A stretch of 44,720 nucleotides of DNA from Chloroflexota bacterium (GTDB lineage: Bacteria; Chloroflexota; Anaerolineae; Aggregatilineales; Phototrophicaceae). The stretch is from positions 1-44,720 of the forward strand of contig JAPPMO010000088.1 of NCBI GenBank assembly GCA_028873975.1. The letters are read 5' to 3'. The notes under the pieces are model-generated. The model saw only the letters and a program-made list of their open reading frames with translations, did not search any database and was not told the DNA's origin. Every line of letters begins with the position of its first letter. Within the stretch, counting starts at the first letter, position 1. The translations under genes and the position numbers were made by a program. Below, in pieces: positions 33,542-41,752 of this stretch.

Positions 33542-34750
33542 TTAGTTTCGCCGCTCCTGGAGGAACGCGATTGCCGCCTCGAGCTGCAAGTCATTTTCCC
33601 GCTCTGCTTCAGTTTCCGGGTTCCATTCGACGATGATATCCGGACTGATGCCCTGCGCGTGAATCCAGGACCCATTGGGCGTTAGCCAGCGCTTCACCGT
33701 AATACGAACGCAACCGCCATTGGCCAGCTCAGGGACGATATTCTGCACCGTGCCTTTGCCAAAGGTCCTTTCACCCATGATAGTTGCCACTCGGTAGTCC
33801 TGCATGGCGCCGGCAATGACTTCCGACGCGCTGGCGCTGGTTTCATTGACCAATACGACTATCGGCACATTGATATCGGCGTAGCCGCCTCGGGTGCGGG
33901 TGACTTCTTCGCTCTGATCCCGCGAGACTTGCCGCAAGAGCACACCGTCCTCGATGAAGGCGCTGCCAATTTCTATCGCGCTCGTCAGCGTTCCACCGGG
34001 GTTGTCGCGAATATCGAAGATCAATCCGTTGGCTTTATTGATGTCAACTTCTTTGAGAGCCTCGTCGAGTTGAGCGCGCGAGAGGTCGTTGAAGTCCAGC
34101 ATTTTCACATGCGCGATGTTGTCAGCAACGATCTCGTACGAGACGTTCGGCAATGCGAAAACCTCGCGCGTGATTTCAAAGGTAAGAAGTTCGTCGTCGC
34201 GCTTGAAGGTGATCCTGACCGTTGTACCGCGAGGTCCGGGGACGAGCGCCGTTAATTCCGCTTGTGTCATGCCGCTGACCAACTGACCGTCGACCGCGTA
34301 AAATACATCGCCGGGCAAGACGCCGGCGCCTTCGGCGGGTGAACCGGGAATGACCGTGACAACCTCGATTTCTCCAGTATCTTCGATTGTGCGAATCGTA
34401 ACGCCGATGCCGGAAAATTCGCCGGAGAAGTCGACGGCGCGATCACACAAGTCGGGCCGGATGTACCCGCTGTATTCATCTTCCAGCGCATTGACCATCC
34501 CGTCGATGGCGCCGTTGACCAGCGTTTCAACATCAACGGGATCCACATAGCGAGATTCAACAATCGAAAAAGCGTCCCAGAAGGGCTCGAAGGCTTGGTC
34601 GGTATCGCTTAACGCGCCCCGCCCTTGGGCGTCGCTGCGATTGGACAGCGCCATGCTCCCCGCGATAAAGCCGATAAGGAAAACGGCTGCGGTCATCAAA
34701 AGCGGTTGCAGAATCCGGGAATGGCGCCGATAGAACGGCTTCGAAACCAT
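33542..34750 (-). CDS. S41 family C-terminal processing peptidase (CtpA/Prc-like)
   Basis: Exported serine protease (402 aa) that trims or degrades envelope proteins. N-terminal signal anchor (about 14-36). PDZ domain (about 108-190; GIGVTIRTIED, GSPAEGAGVLPGD). The S41 core is present with catalytic Ser307 in NETSASASE and Lys332 in GERTFGKGTVQ, the usual 25-residue spacing, and the substrate segment GLIFDIRDNPGGTL. It is divergent from the CoA-transferase alpha subunit. First gene of a minus-strand block that continues with secG and the family 5 binding protein. Confidence 0.93.
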   Translation of the reverse strand: MVSKPFYRRHSRILQPLLMTAAVFLIGFIAGSMALSNRSDAQGRGALSDTDQAFEPFWDAFSIVESRYVDPVDVETLVNGAIDGMVNALEDEYSGYIRPDLCDRAVDFSGEFSGIGVTIRTIEDTGEIEVVTVIPGSPAEGAGVLPGDVFYAVDGQLVSGMTQAELTALVPGPRGTTVRITFKRDDELLTFEITREVFALPNVSYEIVADNIAHVKMLDFNDLSRAQLDEALKEVDINKANGLIFDIRDNPGGTLTSAIEIGSAFIEDGVLLRQVSRDQSEEVTRTRGGYADINVPIVVLVNETSASASEVIAGAMQDYRVATIMGERTFGKGTVQNIVPELANGGCVRITVKRWLTPNGSWIHAQGISPDIIVEWNPETEAERENDLQLEAAIAFLQERRN

Positions 34751-34785
34751 GATGGATCTCCGTCAATTGAGCGGCTTCAATACCG

Positions 34786-34796
34786 GTATAGTATAC
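34786..34796. promoter_or_regulatory. Overlapping divergent -10 boxes (palindrome GTATAGTATAC)
   Basis: A perfect 11-bp odd palindrome carries TATAGT on the plus strand (34787-34792) and TATACT on the minus strand (34790-34795) between the divergent S41 peptidase and CoA-transferase-like alpha genes. The -35 boxes are poor. The two promoters could not be used at once. Confidence 0.35.
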
Positions 34797-34899
34797 GTTA
34801 TCATTGCGATATTGCGGAATCGCTAAACATATCCGCCGACATTCGAAGGCCTGTTGGCGCTTTTGCTCAGCAATTTTGAAACAGGAAACATTCGCAGAC

Positions 34900-35700
34900 A
34901 TGAGCGAGAATCTCGTCTCCATTGAAGAAGCGGCAGATCTTGTCAGCGATGGCCAAAACCTGGCTCTCGGAGGCATGACCCTATATCGGCGGCCAATTGG
35001 ATTCGTTAAGGCTTTGCTGCGCCGATCGCCCCGCCCGCGCAACCTGACGCTGCTCAGTTTCACTGGTAGCATGGAGTCCGACCTGTTAATCGGCGCCGGT
35101 TGCGTCCGACAGGTCCGCTCGGCTTATTTTGGCTTGGAATCCTTTGGCCTGGCGCCGATGTTCACGCAGTCCGTTCAGTCGGGGACCGTCAAGGTGATCG
35201 AAGAAACTGAGGCAAGCATCGTGATGGGGCTGCGCGCGGCGATCGCCGGTGTGGGATTCATGCCCTCGCGCGCCTGGCTGGGTACGGATTTGCCTTCCTT
35301 GCGGCCCGATGTCAAAACGGTGAGGGATCCCTACAACGACGAAGAACTGTTGGCTTTCCCGGCCATCCCCTGCGATGTCGCGGTCATTCATGGCCTGGCG
35401 GGAGACAAACACGGCAACGTTCTTATCAACAATAATTTGGGCATCGATATGGAATTGGTCTATGTGGCGGATAGGGTCCTGGCCACCGTCGAAGCGCTTG
35501 TCGACGAGCTGCGCCCTACCACAGAGGGCGTCATTATTCCTTACCCTGGATGCGACATGCTGGCGCGGATGGCGGCCGGCGCGGCGCCGACGAGTTGTTA
35601 TCCGCAGTACCCTGTGGATGGCGGAACCATCCTGAAGTATGTCGAAGCCTGCAATTCCGGCCGCTTTGCGGAATTCCTGGATGACTTCTTGAGACAATAG
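34900..35700 (+). CDS. CoA-transferase-fold alpha subunit (GctA/IpdA-like)
   Basis: A 266-aa alpha subunit, the natural partner of the beta subunit at 30495-31319. Family marks: LALGGMTLYRRP (about 21-32), LSFTGSMESDLLIGAG, YFGLESFG, KVIEETEASIVMGLRAA (about 98-114), FMPSRAWLGTDL and AIPCDVAVIHGLAGDKHGN. The ATG at 34900 leaves the usual N-terminus; AGGA is 13 nt upstream, somewhat far. Several Glu at 101-104 lie where IpdA-type hydrolases place their catalytic Glu (from memory). Substrate unknown: transferase on a short-chain acid or ring-opening hydrolase on a CoA thioester are both possible. Confidence 0.85.
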   Translation: MSENLVSIEEAADLVSDGQNLALGGMTLYRRPIGFVKALLRRSPRPRNLTLLSFTGSMESDLLIGAGCVRQVRSAYFGLESFGLAPMFTQSVQSGTVKVIEETEASIVMGLRAAIAGVGFMPSRAWLGTDLPSLRPDVKTVRDPYNDEELLAFPAIPCDVAVIHGLAGDKHGNVLINNNLGIDMELVYVADRVLATVEALVDELRPTTEGVIIPYPGCDMLARMAAGAAPTSCYPQYPVDGGTILKYVEACNSGRFAEFLDDFLRQ

Positions 35701-35742
35701 CGACCTACAGAGATGGTGGCAGCGAATCAAAATCAATTGAAA

Positions 35743-35823
35743 AGGAAATAATTACCGCCGAGAACACCGAGGGCATCAATACGACTTTTTCTTTGTGTCC
35801 TTTGTGTCTTTGTGGTGAAATCG
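35743..35823. repeat. Degenerate intergenic repeat, copy A
   Basis: ACCGCCGAGAACACCGAG (35754-35771) followed after 19 nt by a CTTTGTGTCCTTTGTGTCTT-type arm ending in TGTGGTG (35791-35817). Both arms are variants of the ACCACCGAGGACACCGAG arm seen in copies B and C. The outer flanks do not match. Confidence 0.5.
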
Positions 35824-35878
35824 AATTTGGCAAATTGAAATTCAACCAAAATCGATACGTTGCCAACCGACGAGAATG

Positions 35879-35907
35879 TTGCCAGCGGGCCGCCTTGCCG
35901 GTATAAT
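35879..35907 (+). promoter_or_regulatory. Promoter of the TPP riboswitch and thiBPQ operon
   Basis: TTGCCA (35879-35884), exactly 17 bp, perfect TATAAT (35902-35907). Expected start near 35914, so the leader is about 225 nt. Confidence 0.75.
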
Positions 35908-35930
35908 CAAGATACAATTGAATATGTCGA

Positions 35931-36022
35931 GACTTGGGGAGCTTGCGAGGGCAAGCTGAGAGGGCGCGAAAAGTCGCGCCGACCCATTTACCTGATCCGG
36001 GTAATACTGGCGTAGGGATGTC
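35931..36022 (+). promoter_or_regulatory. TPP (thiamine pyrophosphate) riboswitch aptamer
   Basis: Conserved THI-box elements in order: GGGGAGC, then a stem closing on GCTGAGAGGGC (the CUGAGA core), a P3a-like hairpin GCGCG-AAAAG-TCGCGC, GACCC, then TTACCTGATCCGGGTAATAC and GGCGTAGGGA. P1 is closed by GAC (35931-35933) with GTC (36020-36022). Position before a thiamine ABC importer fits the known role: TPP binding turns the operon off. Confidence 0.95.
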
Positions 36023-36041
36023 CACCATGCACGAAACTGAG

Positions 36042-36080
36042 CCACCCTTGTAGACATCCTTACAGGGGTGGTTTTCATTT
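36042..36080 (+). terminator. Riboswitch-controlled intrinsic terminator
   Basis: CCACCCTTGTA (36042-36052) pairs fully, with one G-U, with TACAGGGGTGG (36061-36071) to form an 11-bp stem with an 8-nt loop, followed by TTTTCATTTT. The loop GACATCC is complementary to GGATGTC at the 3-prime side of aptamer P1, giving a direct switch helix. Confidence 0.88.
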
Positions 36081-36138
36081 TCGATCAAAAGGTTCTCCGA
36101 AGTCGCCGCGGCAAAATCCATTTAGAGGAGCGTTTCAA

Positions 36139-37191
36139 ATGTTTACAAGATCAGTGTTCGCGCTTTTGCTTCTAGTCCTCATCGTGACTACGGCGTTCTC
36201 CCAGGAAAACGACCGGGTTGTCGTCGTCACGCACGACAGTTTCGCAGCCTCGGAAACAGTGCTGGAGGCATTTGAAGCCCATACCGGCATAACTGTTGAA
36301 ATACTGCGTGGGGGCGATGCCGGCGCTATGGTGAATCAGTCGATTCTGAGCTTGAACAATCCCTTAGGCGATGTCTTGTACGGCATTGACAACACCTTTC
36401 TCAGTCGCGCGCTGCAGGCCGGGATATTCGCAGCTTACCGATCTCCTGAGCTTCAATTCGTCGACGAGACATTTATTCCAGGTGTTGATCACTTGGTCAC
36501 GCCGATTGATTATGGCGATGTCTGCCTCAATTACGACATCGCCTATTTTGACGACAACGAAGTGGACCTGCCTTCCAGCCTGGCGGATCTGACTTTGACC
36601 GAGTACCAGAGCTTGCTCGTCGTCGAGAACCCGGCGACCTCTTCCCCGGGCTTGGCTTTCTTGCTGGCGACAATTGCGGTATTCGGCGCCGAAGGAGATT
36701 ACAGTTTTCTCGATTATTGGCGGGATCTGCAAAGCAACGACGTGCTGGTCGTTGACGGCTGGACAGAAGCCTACTATGGCGAATTCAGCGCGCCCGGACG
36801 CGACACGGGCGCCCGCCCGCTGGTCGTGAGTTATGCCAGCAGCCCGCCCGCCGAGGTGCTATTCAGCGAAAATCCCGAGGACGGTCCTTTTACCGGCGCG
36901 CTGGTTGGCGACGATATGTGTTTTCGCCAGATTGAATACGCCGGCGTCCTTGCGAATGCGACTAATCCGGAAGGCGCGCGGCAGTTTATCGACTTCATGC
37001 TGAGCCCGGCCTTCCAGGCAGACCTGCCGTTGAACATGTTTGTATTCCCGGTACGTGAAGATACCCCGCTTCCAGAGATCTTTGCCGAGCTGGCCGAGAT
37101 TCCTGCACAGCCGGCTGCGCTTGAGCCGGCCGATATCGAAGCGAATCGCGAAGATTGGATCCGGGCTTGGTCGGAGGTTATGCTGCGCTGA
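36139..37191 (+). CDS. thiB: Thiamine ABC transporter substrate-binding protein
   Basis: Periplasmic or surface binding protein for thiamine (and perhaps its phosphates), 350 aa with a cleaved signal (about 1-21, ending AFS-Q). ThiB marks: GDVLYGIDNTFLSRAL (about 77-92), TPIDYGDVCLNYD (about 119-131) and AYYGEFSAPGRDTGARPLVVSYASSPP. Family 1 solute-binding fold. GAGGAG lies about 9-10 nt before the ATG. First gene behind the TPP riboswitch; its stop shares a base with the thiP start (TGATG). Confidence 0.93.
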   Translation: MFTRSVFALLLLVLIVTTAFSQENDRVVVVTHDSFAASETVLEAFEAHTGITVEILRGGDAGAMVNQSILSLNNPLGDVLYGIDNTFLSRALQAGIFAAYRSPELQFVDETFIPGVDHLVTPIDYGDVCLNYDIAYFDDNEVDLPSSLADLTLTEYQSLLVVENPATSSPGLAFLLATIAVFGAEGDYSFLDYWRDLQSNDVLVVDGWTEAYYGEFSAPGRDTGARPLVVSYASSPPAEVLFSENPEDGPFTGALVGDDMCFRQIEYAGVLANATNPEGARQFIDFMLSPAFQADLPLNMFVFPVREDTPLPEIFAELAEIPAQPAALEPADIEANREDWIRAWSEVMLR

Positions 37192-38843
37192 TGCGCTTGC
37201 GAGGGAGCGTCCTCTACCTTTTGCCCCTGACCTTTCTGGCGATATTCTATTTCTATCCGCTTCTGGCGATATTGGATATAGGCTTGCGCCCCGATGGCTG
37301 GCTGGACCTGTCCGCGTTCCTGCGCCTGCTCTCGACGGACTACTATACCGGCGTGTTTCTGTTCACATTGTATCAAGCGGCGCTCTCCACAGCTTTGACC
37401 TTGTTCCTGGCTTTGCCCTGCGCATACGTGTTTTCGCGCTATCGTTTCGCCGGCAAGTCACTATTGCTGTCCCTGGCAACATTGCCATTTGTATTGCCCA
37501 CAGTTGTAGTCGCCATGGCCTTCATGTCTTTGATTGGAAGGCGCGGTTTAGTGAACGACCTGCTTATGACCTTGTTCTCCCTGGACTACAGTCCGGTTCA
37601 ACTGGAACGCACTCTGGCGATCGTCATCATTGCGCACGTCTTCTACAACTTCGCCATCGCTTTAAGAATCATGACGGGTTACTGGTCTGCCCAGGGTATC
37701 GCCGCGGAGGAAGCGGCGCGCGTTTTGGGCGCGGACGAATGGACGCTTTGGCGCGATATCAGATTGCCGCTAATACAGCCCGCGCTGCTATCCGCTGGCG
37801 CGCTCGTCTTCATGTTTACCTTCACCAGTTTCGGTGTTGTCCTGATCTTGGGCGGCATCCGCTTTGCGACGCTGGAGGTGCAAATCTACTATCAAGCGAT
37901 TAGCCTCTTCAATCTGCCTATGGCTGCGGCGCTTTCGCTCTTGCAAATTGTCGCGATGTTCGCCTTGATGACCGCGTATACGCATTTGCAGCGGGGGCTG
38001 CAATCTGCAATTGGGCGCGGCAAGACGGTGGCGCGGCCCGTCAAGAGCCCCCGCGAAAGATCCTTGGTCTGGGGCGTCGTGATCTTCATCTTCGCCTTGC
38101 TTTTCACGCCGCTGCTGGCGCTCCTGGCGCGTTCGGCGCTGAATAATGGCGCATGGGACCTGAGCAACTATGCGGCGCTTGCGGAATCGTCGCGCGGCTC
38201 GCTCCTGTTTATCGCCCCCATTGAATCCGTCGTCAATTCGCTGCGCTTCGCGCTGATGTCAACCGGCATGGCGCTGATCATCGGAATCATCGCATCCTTC
38301 ATGATTGTCGGGCCCGGCAAGCTCGCGCGTTTCCTGGATCCACTACTGATGTTGCCGCTGGCGACCAGCGCGGTTACTCTCGGCTTCGGCTTTATCGTCG
38401 CCCTGGACGAGCCGCCGCTAAACCTGCGATCATCCTGGCTGATTATCCCCATCTCGCACACCTTGGTCGCTTTCCCTTTTGTCGTTCGCAGCGTATTGCC
38501 GAGTTTGCGGGCGATCCCGCCCTCAGTGCGCGAGGCTGCGGGGGTTTTAGGCGCGGGTCCCTTTGACTTGCTGAGAACCATTGACTTGCCGCTGGTAAAC
38601 CGGGGAATCGCGGTGGGGGCGACCTTCGCATTTACGGTGAGCATGGGCGAGTTCGGGGCTTCGCTCTTTATTGCGCAGCGCGAGTCTGTGACGATTCCCG
38701 TTGTTATCTACCGACTCATGGGTGATCCCGGCCTGGCATCTTATCGCCAAGCGCTGGCGATGAGCGTTATCCTGCTTTTGGTATGCGCCTTGGGTTTTGT
38801 CATGATTGAACGACTTCGCGTCGCTGGGCTGGACGAATTTTGA
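37191..38843 (+). CDS. thiP: Thiamine ABC transporter permease (two fused permease domains)
   Basis: Membrane subunit of the thiamine importer, 550 aa with two binding-protein-dependent permease domains in one chain, as usual for ThiP/FbpB types. Each half has an EAA loop for the ATPase: EEAARVLGADEWTLWRDIRLP (from about residue 173) and REAAGVLGAGPFDLL (from about residue 445). About 12 helices. The start is ATG 37191 from the TGATG overlap with thiB; an upstream in-frame ATG (37155) would lie inside thiB. Its stop in turn overlaps thiQ by one base. Confidence 0.93.
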   Translation: MRLRGSVLYLLPLTFLAIFYFYPLLAILDIGLRPDGWLDLSAFLRLLSTDYYTGVFLFTLYQAALSTALTLFLALPCAYVFSRYRFAGKSLLLSLATLPFVLPTVVVAMAFMSLIGRRGLVNDLLMTLFSLDYSPVQLERTLAIVIIAHVFYNFAIALRIMTGYWSAQGIAAEEAARVLGADEWTLWRDIRLPLIQPALLSAGALVFMFTFTSFGVVLILGGIRFATLEVQIYYQAISLFNLPMAAALSLLQIVAMFALMTAYTHLQRGLQSAIGRGKTVARPVKSPRERSLVWGVVIFIFALLFTPLLALLARSALNNGAWDLSNYAALAESSRGSLLFIAPIESVVNSLRFALMSTGMALIIGIIASFMIVGPGKLARFLDPLLMLPLATSAVTLGFGFIVALDEPPLNLRSSWLIIPISHTLVAFPFVVRSVLPSLRAIPPSVREAAGVLGAGPFDLLRTIDLPLVNRGIAVGATFAFTVSMGEFGASLFIAQRESVTIPVVIYRLMGDPGLASYRQALAMSVILLLVCALGFVMIERLRVAGLDEF

Positions 38844-39859
38844 TGCTTCAATTAAAAGATCTGTCTCACGCCTATGACGAGGCAGTTTCGCTACGGAATG
38901 TCAACTTGAGGGTCGCGAAAGACGAGATTCTCTGCCTGCTGGGTCCGAGCGGCTGTGGCAAGACCACGCTCTTGCGCATCGTAGCGGGCCTGATCTCCGA
39001 CTATGGGGGAGACGTGCTGCTCGACGGGCGCGATCTGCGTCGTCTGGCCGCGCACGAGCGCGGCTTCGGATTGATGTTTCAAGATTTTGCGTTGTTCCCG
39101 CATCTGTCCGTATCCGACAACATCGCATACGGACTGCGGCGCCGGCGAATGCCCGCGACCGACATAAACGAACGTGTGGAACTGATGCTGGATCAAGTTG
39201 GCTTGCGGGGCTATGGCGAACGCGGCATAGGGACCTTGTCCGGCGGGGAACAACAGCGCGTCGCGCTGGCGCGCAGCCTGGCGCCGCAACCGCGCCTGCT
39301 GATGCTGGATGAGCCGCTTGGTTCGCTGGATGCGCTGCTGAGGGACAAGCTGGCTCTCGAATTGAGAGAGATTATCAATAGCGCGGGATTGCGCGCGCTT
39401 TACGTCACGCACGATCACCGCGAAGCCTACGCCATTGCCGATCGCGTTGCGGTTATGGACAAAGGAACGATCCGACAGGTGGCGGGACCCTTTGACTTGT
39501 ATCATCATCCGGTCGACGAAAAGGTCGCGAGATTCCTCGGTTTTTCTAATATTTTTCAATTTGGAGACAGCCGGTTTACGCGAGAACTGCGGTGTAAATT
39601 CCTGCCCGATGCCGCCGATAGCGACGCCTTCTTGATCCATCCGGACGGGATTCAACTCAACGGCGAGGGCGATCCTGCCGCGATAGCGTGCCGGGGCCGG
39701 ATCGAATCTTCTGTTTTCCGCGGCGAATACAGCGAAGTCAGCATTCGCATGCCGGGGGAAGGATTGACTTTGAGATGCAAATCACGAACCAGGGATCCAA
39801 CTGTAGGCAATTGCGTCACAGTTTCCGTGAAAAATGAAGCCATTAGGCGATTGAAGTGA
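38843..39859 (+). CDS. thiQ: Thiamine ABC transporter ATP-binding protein
   Basis: ATPase of the importer, 338 aa. Walker A GPSGCGKTT (about 34-42), Q-loop in MFQDFALFP, signature LSGGEQQR (about 132-139), Walker B LLMLDEP (about 152-158) and H-switch in THDH (about 189-192). After the ATPase, about 110 residues form a TOBE-like regulatory domain (IHPDGIQLNGEG, SSVFRGEYSEVSIRM), as in FbpC/PotA types and longer than the classical enterobacterial ThiQ. The start shares a base with the thiP stop. The assignment to thiamine rests on the operon and riboswitch. Confidence 0.9.
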   Translation: MLQLKDLSHAYDEAVSLRNVNLRVAKDEILCLLGPSGCGKTTLLRIVAGLISDYGGDVLLDGRDLRRLAAHERGFGLMFQDFALFPHLSVSDNIAYGLRRRRMPATDINERVELMLDQVGLRGYGERGIGTLSGGEQQRVALARSLAPQPRLLMLDEPLGSLDALLRDKLALELREIINSAGLRALYVTHDHREAYAIADRVAVMDKGTIRQVAGPFDLYHHPVDEKVARFLGFSNIFQFGDSRFTRELRCKFLPDAADSDAFLIHPDGIQLNGEGDPAAIACRGRIESSVFRGEYSEVSIRMPGEGLTLRCKSRTRDPTVGNCVTVSVKNEAIRRLK

Positions 39860-39870
39860 CTTCGACCGCA

Positions 39871-40123
39871 GACAGAGCAATCGCGCCAGAATAAATATCG
39901 CTGCAACTTAGCCAAAGCAGGCTCAAATTTAACCACCGAGGACACCGAGTTTTAGGGAGTTCTGACGACCATTCCTCTAAATCCGTTGCTTGACTATGGC
40001 AAAGTCGACAGCATAACTTCATCTGCTATTCAAGAGCGCCTCTTGAAATAAGACGCGCGCTTTTATTTTCATTGCATTTCTCGGTGTCCTCGGTGGTTAG
40101 AAAAATCTGATGCGATTGCTCTG
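39871..40123. mobile_element. MITE-like intergenic element, copy B
   Basis: A 253-bp non-coding element in the 353-bp gap between thiQ and purH. Outer inverted repeats: CAGAGCAATCGC (39873-39884) and GCGATTGCTCTG (40112-40123), 12 bp perfect. Inner inverted repeats: AACCACCGAGGACACCGAG (39931-39949) and its exact complement (40080-40098), 19 bp perfect. GACCGCA flanks both sides (39864-39870 and 40124-40130), like a target-site duplication, though two extra bases lie on the left. There is no transposase inside, so it would depend on a partner. Copy C at the right edge of the window shares its terminal sequence. Confidence 0.6.
40029..40047. repeat. Hairpin inside element B
   Basis: TTCAAGAG-CGC-CTCTTGAA, 8 perfect pairs with a 3-nt loop, in the middle of the repeat element. 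A T-rich run (TTTTATTTT) starts about 13 nt later, so it might weakly end thi transcription. Confidence 0.45.
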
Positions 40124-40165
40124 GACCGCAAGCCAATAGGCTATGCGCGCAGCCGCAAATGCAAC

Positions 40166-40171
40166 TATAAT
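40166..40171 (+). promoter_or_regulatory. Possible -10 box of purH
   Basis: Perfect TATAAT 43 nt before the purH ATG, just outside the right end of the repeat element. The -35 region is poor. Confidence 0.4.
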
Positions 40172-40213
40172 TCGGTGGTCAATCGCTAATGGAAATGATT
40201 GGAAAGACCCAAG

Positions 40214-41752
40214 ATGCCTCGTGCTTTATTCAGCGTTTCGAACAAGACCGGAATCACCGAGTTCGCTCACGCCTTGCTGACCTACGGTTGGGAAATCGTC
40301 GCCAGCGGCGGCACCCGGGAAACCTTGGAAGAATCGGGCGTTCCAGTCACAAGCGTCGAACAGATTACTGGCCAGCCCGAGATGCTTGGCGGCCGTGTCA
40401 AGACACTGCATCCAGCCATCCACGGCGGTATCCTGGCTCGTGACAACGAGCTTGACTTGAGGGAGATTGAGCGTTTTGGTTTCGCGCCGATCTCGATGGT
40501 CGTCTGCAACCTGTATCCATTCGTGGAAGCGGCGACTGCCGAGAACGGCGATTTGAGCGGGGTCATTGAACAGATTGATATCGGCGGCGTGACCATGTTG
40601 CGCGCGGCAGCCAAGAACTTCGAACGACTGATAACCATTTGCGATCCGGAGGACTATTTGTCCATTATGGGCGCATTGAACGAGACGGGACGGATTGACC
40701 TGGCCCGACGTCGGGAGCTTGCGGTCAAGGCATTTGCCCATACCAGGGATTACGACGCGGCAATTCACGCTTATCTCTGCGAATCCGGCTTGCCCGCTCC
40801 AGAATCCGCGAGCCTGCCCGAAAGCATTTCCATCAGTATGCTGCGCAGCAATGAACTCCGTTATGGAGAAAACCCCCACCAAAGCGCCGCCTATTATTCA
40901 TCGCAACTAACTGACTTGCCATTGGGCGCCGCGCAATTGGGCGGAAAACAAATGTCCTACAACAATATTCTCGACATCGATGCCGCCTGGCGCGCTGTCG
41001 GCAGCTTTGACGAACCAACGGTTGTGATCGTCAAGCATCTAAATCCGACCGGTATCGCGTCCGCCGGCTCCATCAGCCAGGCATATCCGCAAGCCTTGGC
41101 TTCAGATCCGGTTTCGGCCTTCGGGGGGATAATCGCCGTCAATCGCGAGGTCGACGAGGCTTTTGTCGCTGCCTTGGAGGCTTTGTTTGTGGAAGCCATC
41201 ATCGCGCCCTCTTTTTCGGATGGAGCGCTGGAGCAACTGCGCGGCCGGCGCAAGAACTGCAGAATCTTGCAGGTCGCGGCTCCTTATGGAGGGACCGGCT
41301 TGGAAGTTCGCTCCGTCATGGGCGGCATACTCTTGCAGACAATTGACATGGGCGATCCGCCCGAGGCGATCATGCGGACGGTTACTGCCCGCGTGCCGCT
41401 TGATGCGGAACTGCAGTCGCTGCGATTCGCCTGGAAAGCGGTGCAGCATGTCAAGTCAAATGCGATTGTGCTCGCTCATGGCAGGCGAACGATCGGCATC
41501 GGAGGCGGTTTGCCAAGCCGGGTAGACGCGGTAGAAATTGCGATCAAGAAAGCGGGAGAAGAGGTGACGAGCTCGGTCTTAGCTTCGGATGCCTTCTTTC
41601 CTTTTCCCGACGGCGTTGAATCCGCGGCGCGGGCGGGGGTCACCTGTGTCATACAGCCGGGCGGCTCCATTCGCGATGCCGAAGTGATCGAAGCAGCTGA
41701 CTATTACGACATGGCGATGATCTTCACAGGCGGGCGGCACTTCCGCCACTAG
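40214..41752 (+). CDS. purH: Bifunctional AICAR formyltransferase / IMP cyclohydrolase
   Basis: Catalyses the last two steps of IMP synthesis. It has 512 aa. The IMP cyclohydrolase (MGS-like) domain is at about 1-130: [37 protein letters not shown] and [15 protein letters not shown]. The formyltransferase domain is at about 190-512: [45 protein letters not shown] and [12 protein letters not shown]. Start ATG 40214 (after an in-frame TTG 15 nt upstream) gives the family's N-terminus. Its stop overlaps the convergent secF stop by 4 nt. Confidence 0.97.
   Translation: MPRALFSVSNKTGITEFAHALLTYGWEIVASGGTRETLEESGVPVTSVEQITGQPEMLGGRVKTLHPAIHGGILARDNELDLREIERFGFAPISMVVCNLYPFVEAATAENGDLSGVIEQIDIGGVTMLRAAAKNFERLITICDPEDYLSIMGALNETGRIDLARRRELAVKAFAHTRDYDAAIHAYLCESGLPAPESASLPESISISMLRSNELRYGENPHQSAAYYSSQLTDLPLGAAQLGGKQMSYNNILDIDAAWRAVGSFDEPTVVIVKHLNPTGIASAGSISQAYPQALASDPVSAFGGIIAVNREVDEAFVAALEALFVEAIIAPSFSDGALEQLRGRRKNCRILQVAAPYGGTGLEVRSVMGGILLQTIDMGDPPEAIMRTVTARVPLDAELQSLRFAWKAVQHVKSNAIVLAHGRRTIGIGGGLPSRVDAVEIAIKKAGEEVTSSVLASDAFFPFPDGVESAARAGVTCVIQPGGSIRDAEVIEAADYYDMAMIFTGGRHFRH

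Noticed and set aside
36027..36053. Eight-codon frame (MHETEPPL) starting between riboswitch and terminator
   Set aside because: It has no ribosome site and its stop falls in the terminator stem; the TPP aptamer explains the regulation without a leader peptide.
39931..40098. The repeat arms as a CRISPR array
   Set aside because: Only two arms in inverted orientation with one 130-bp spacer; no regular direct repeats and no cas genes.
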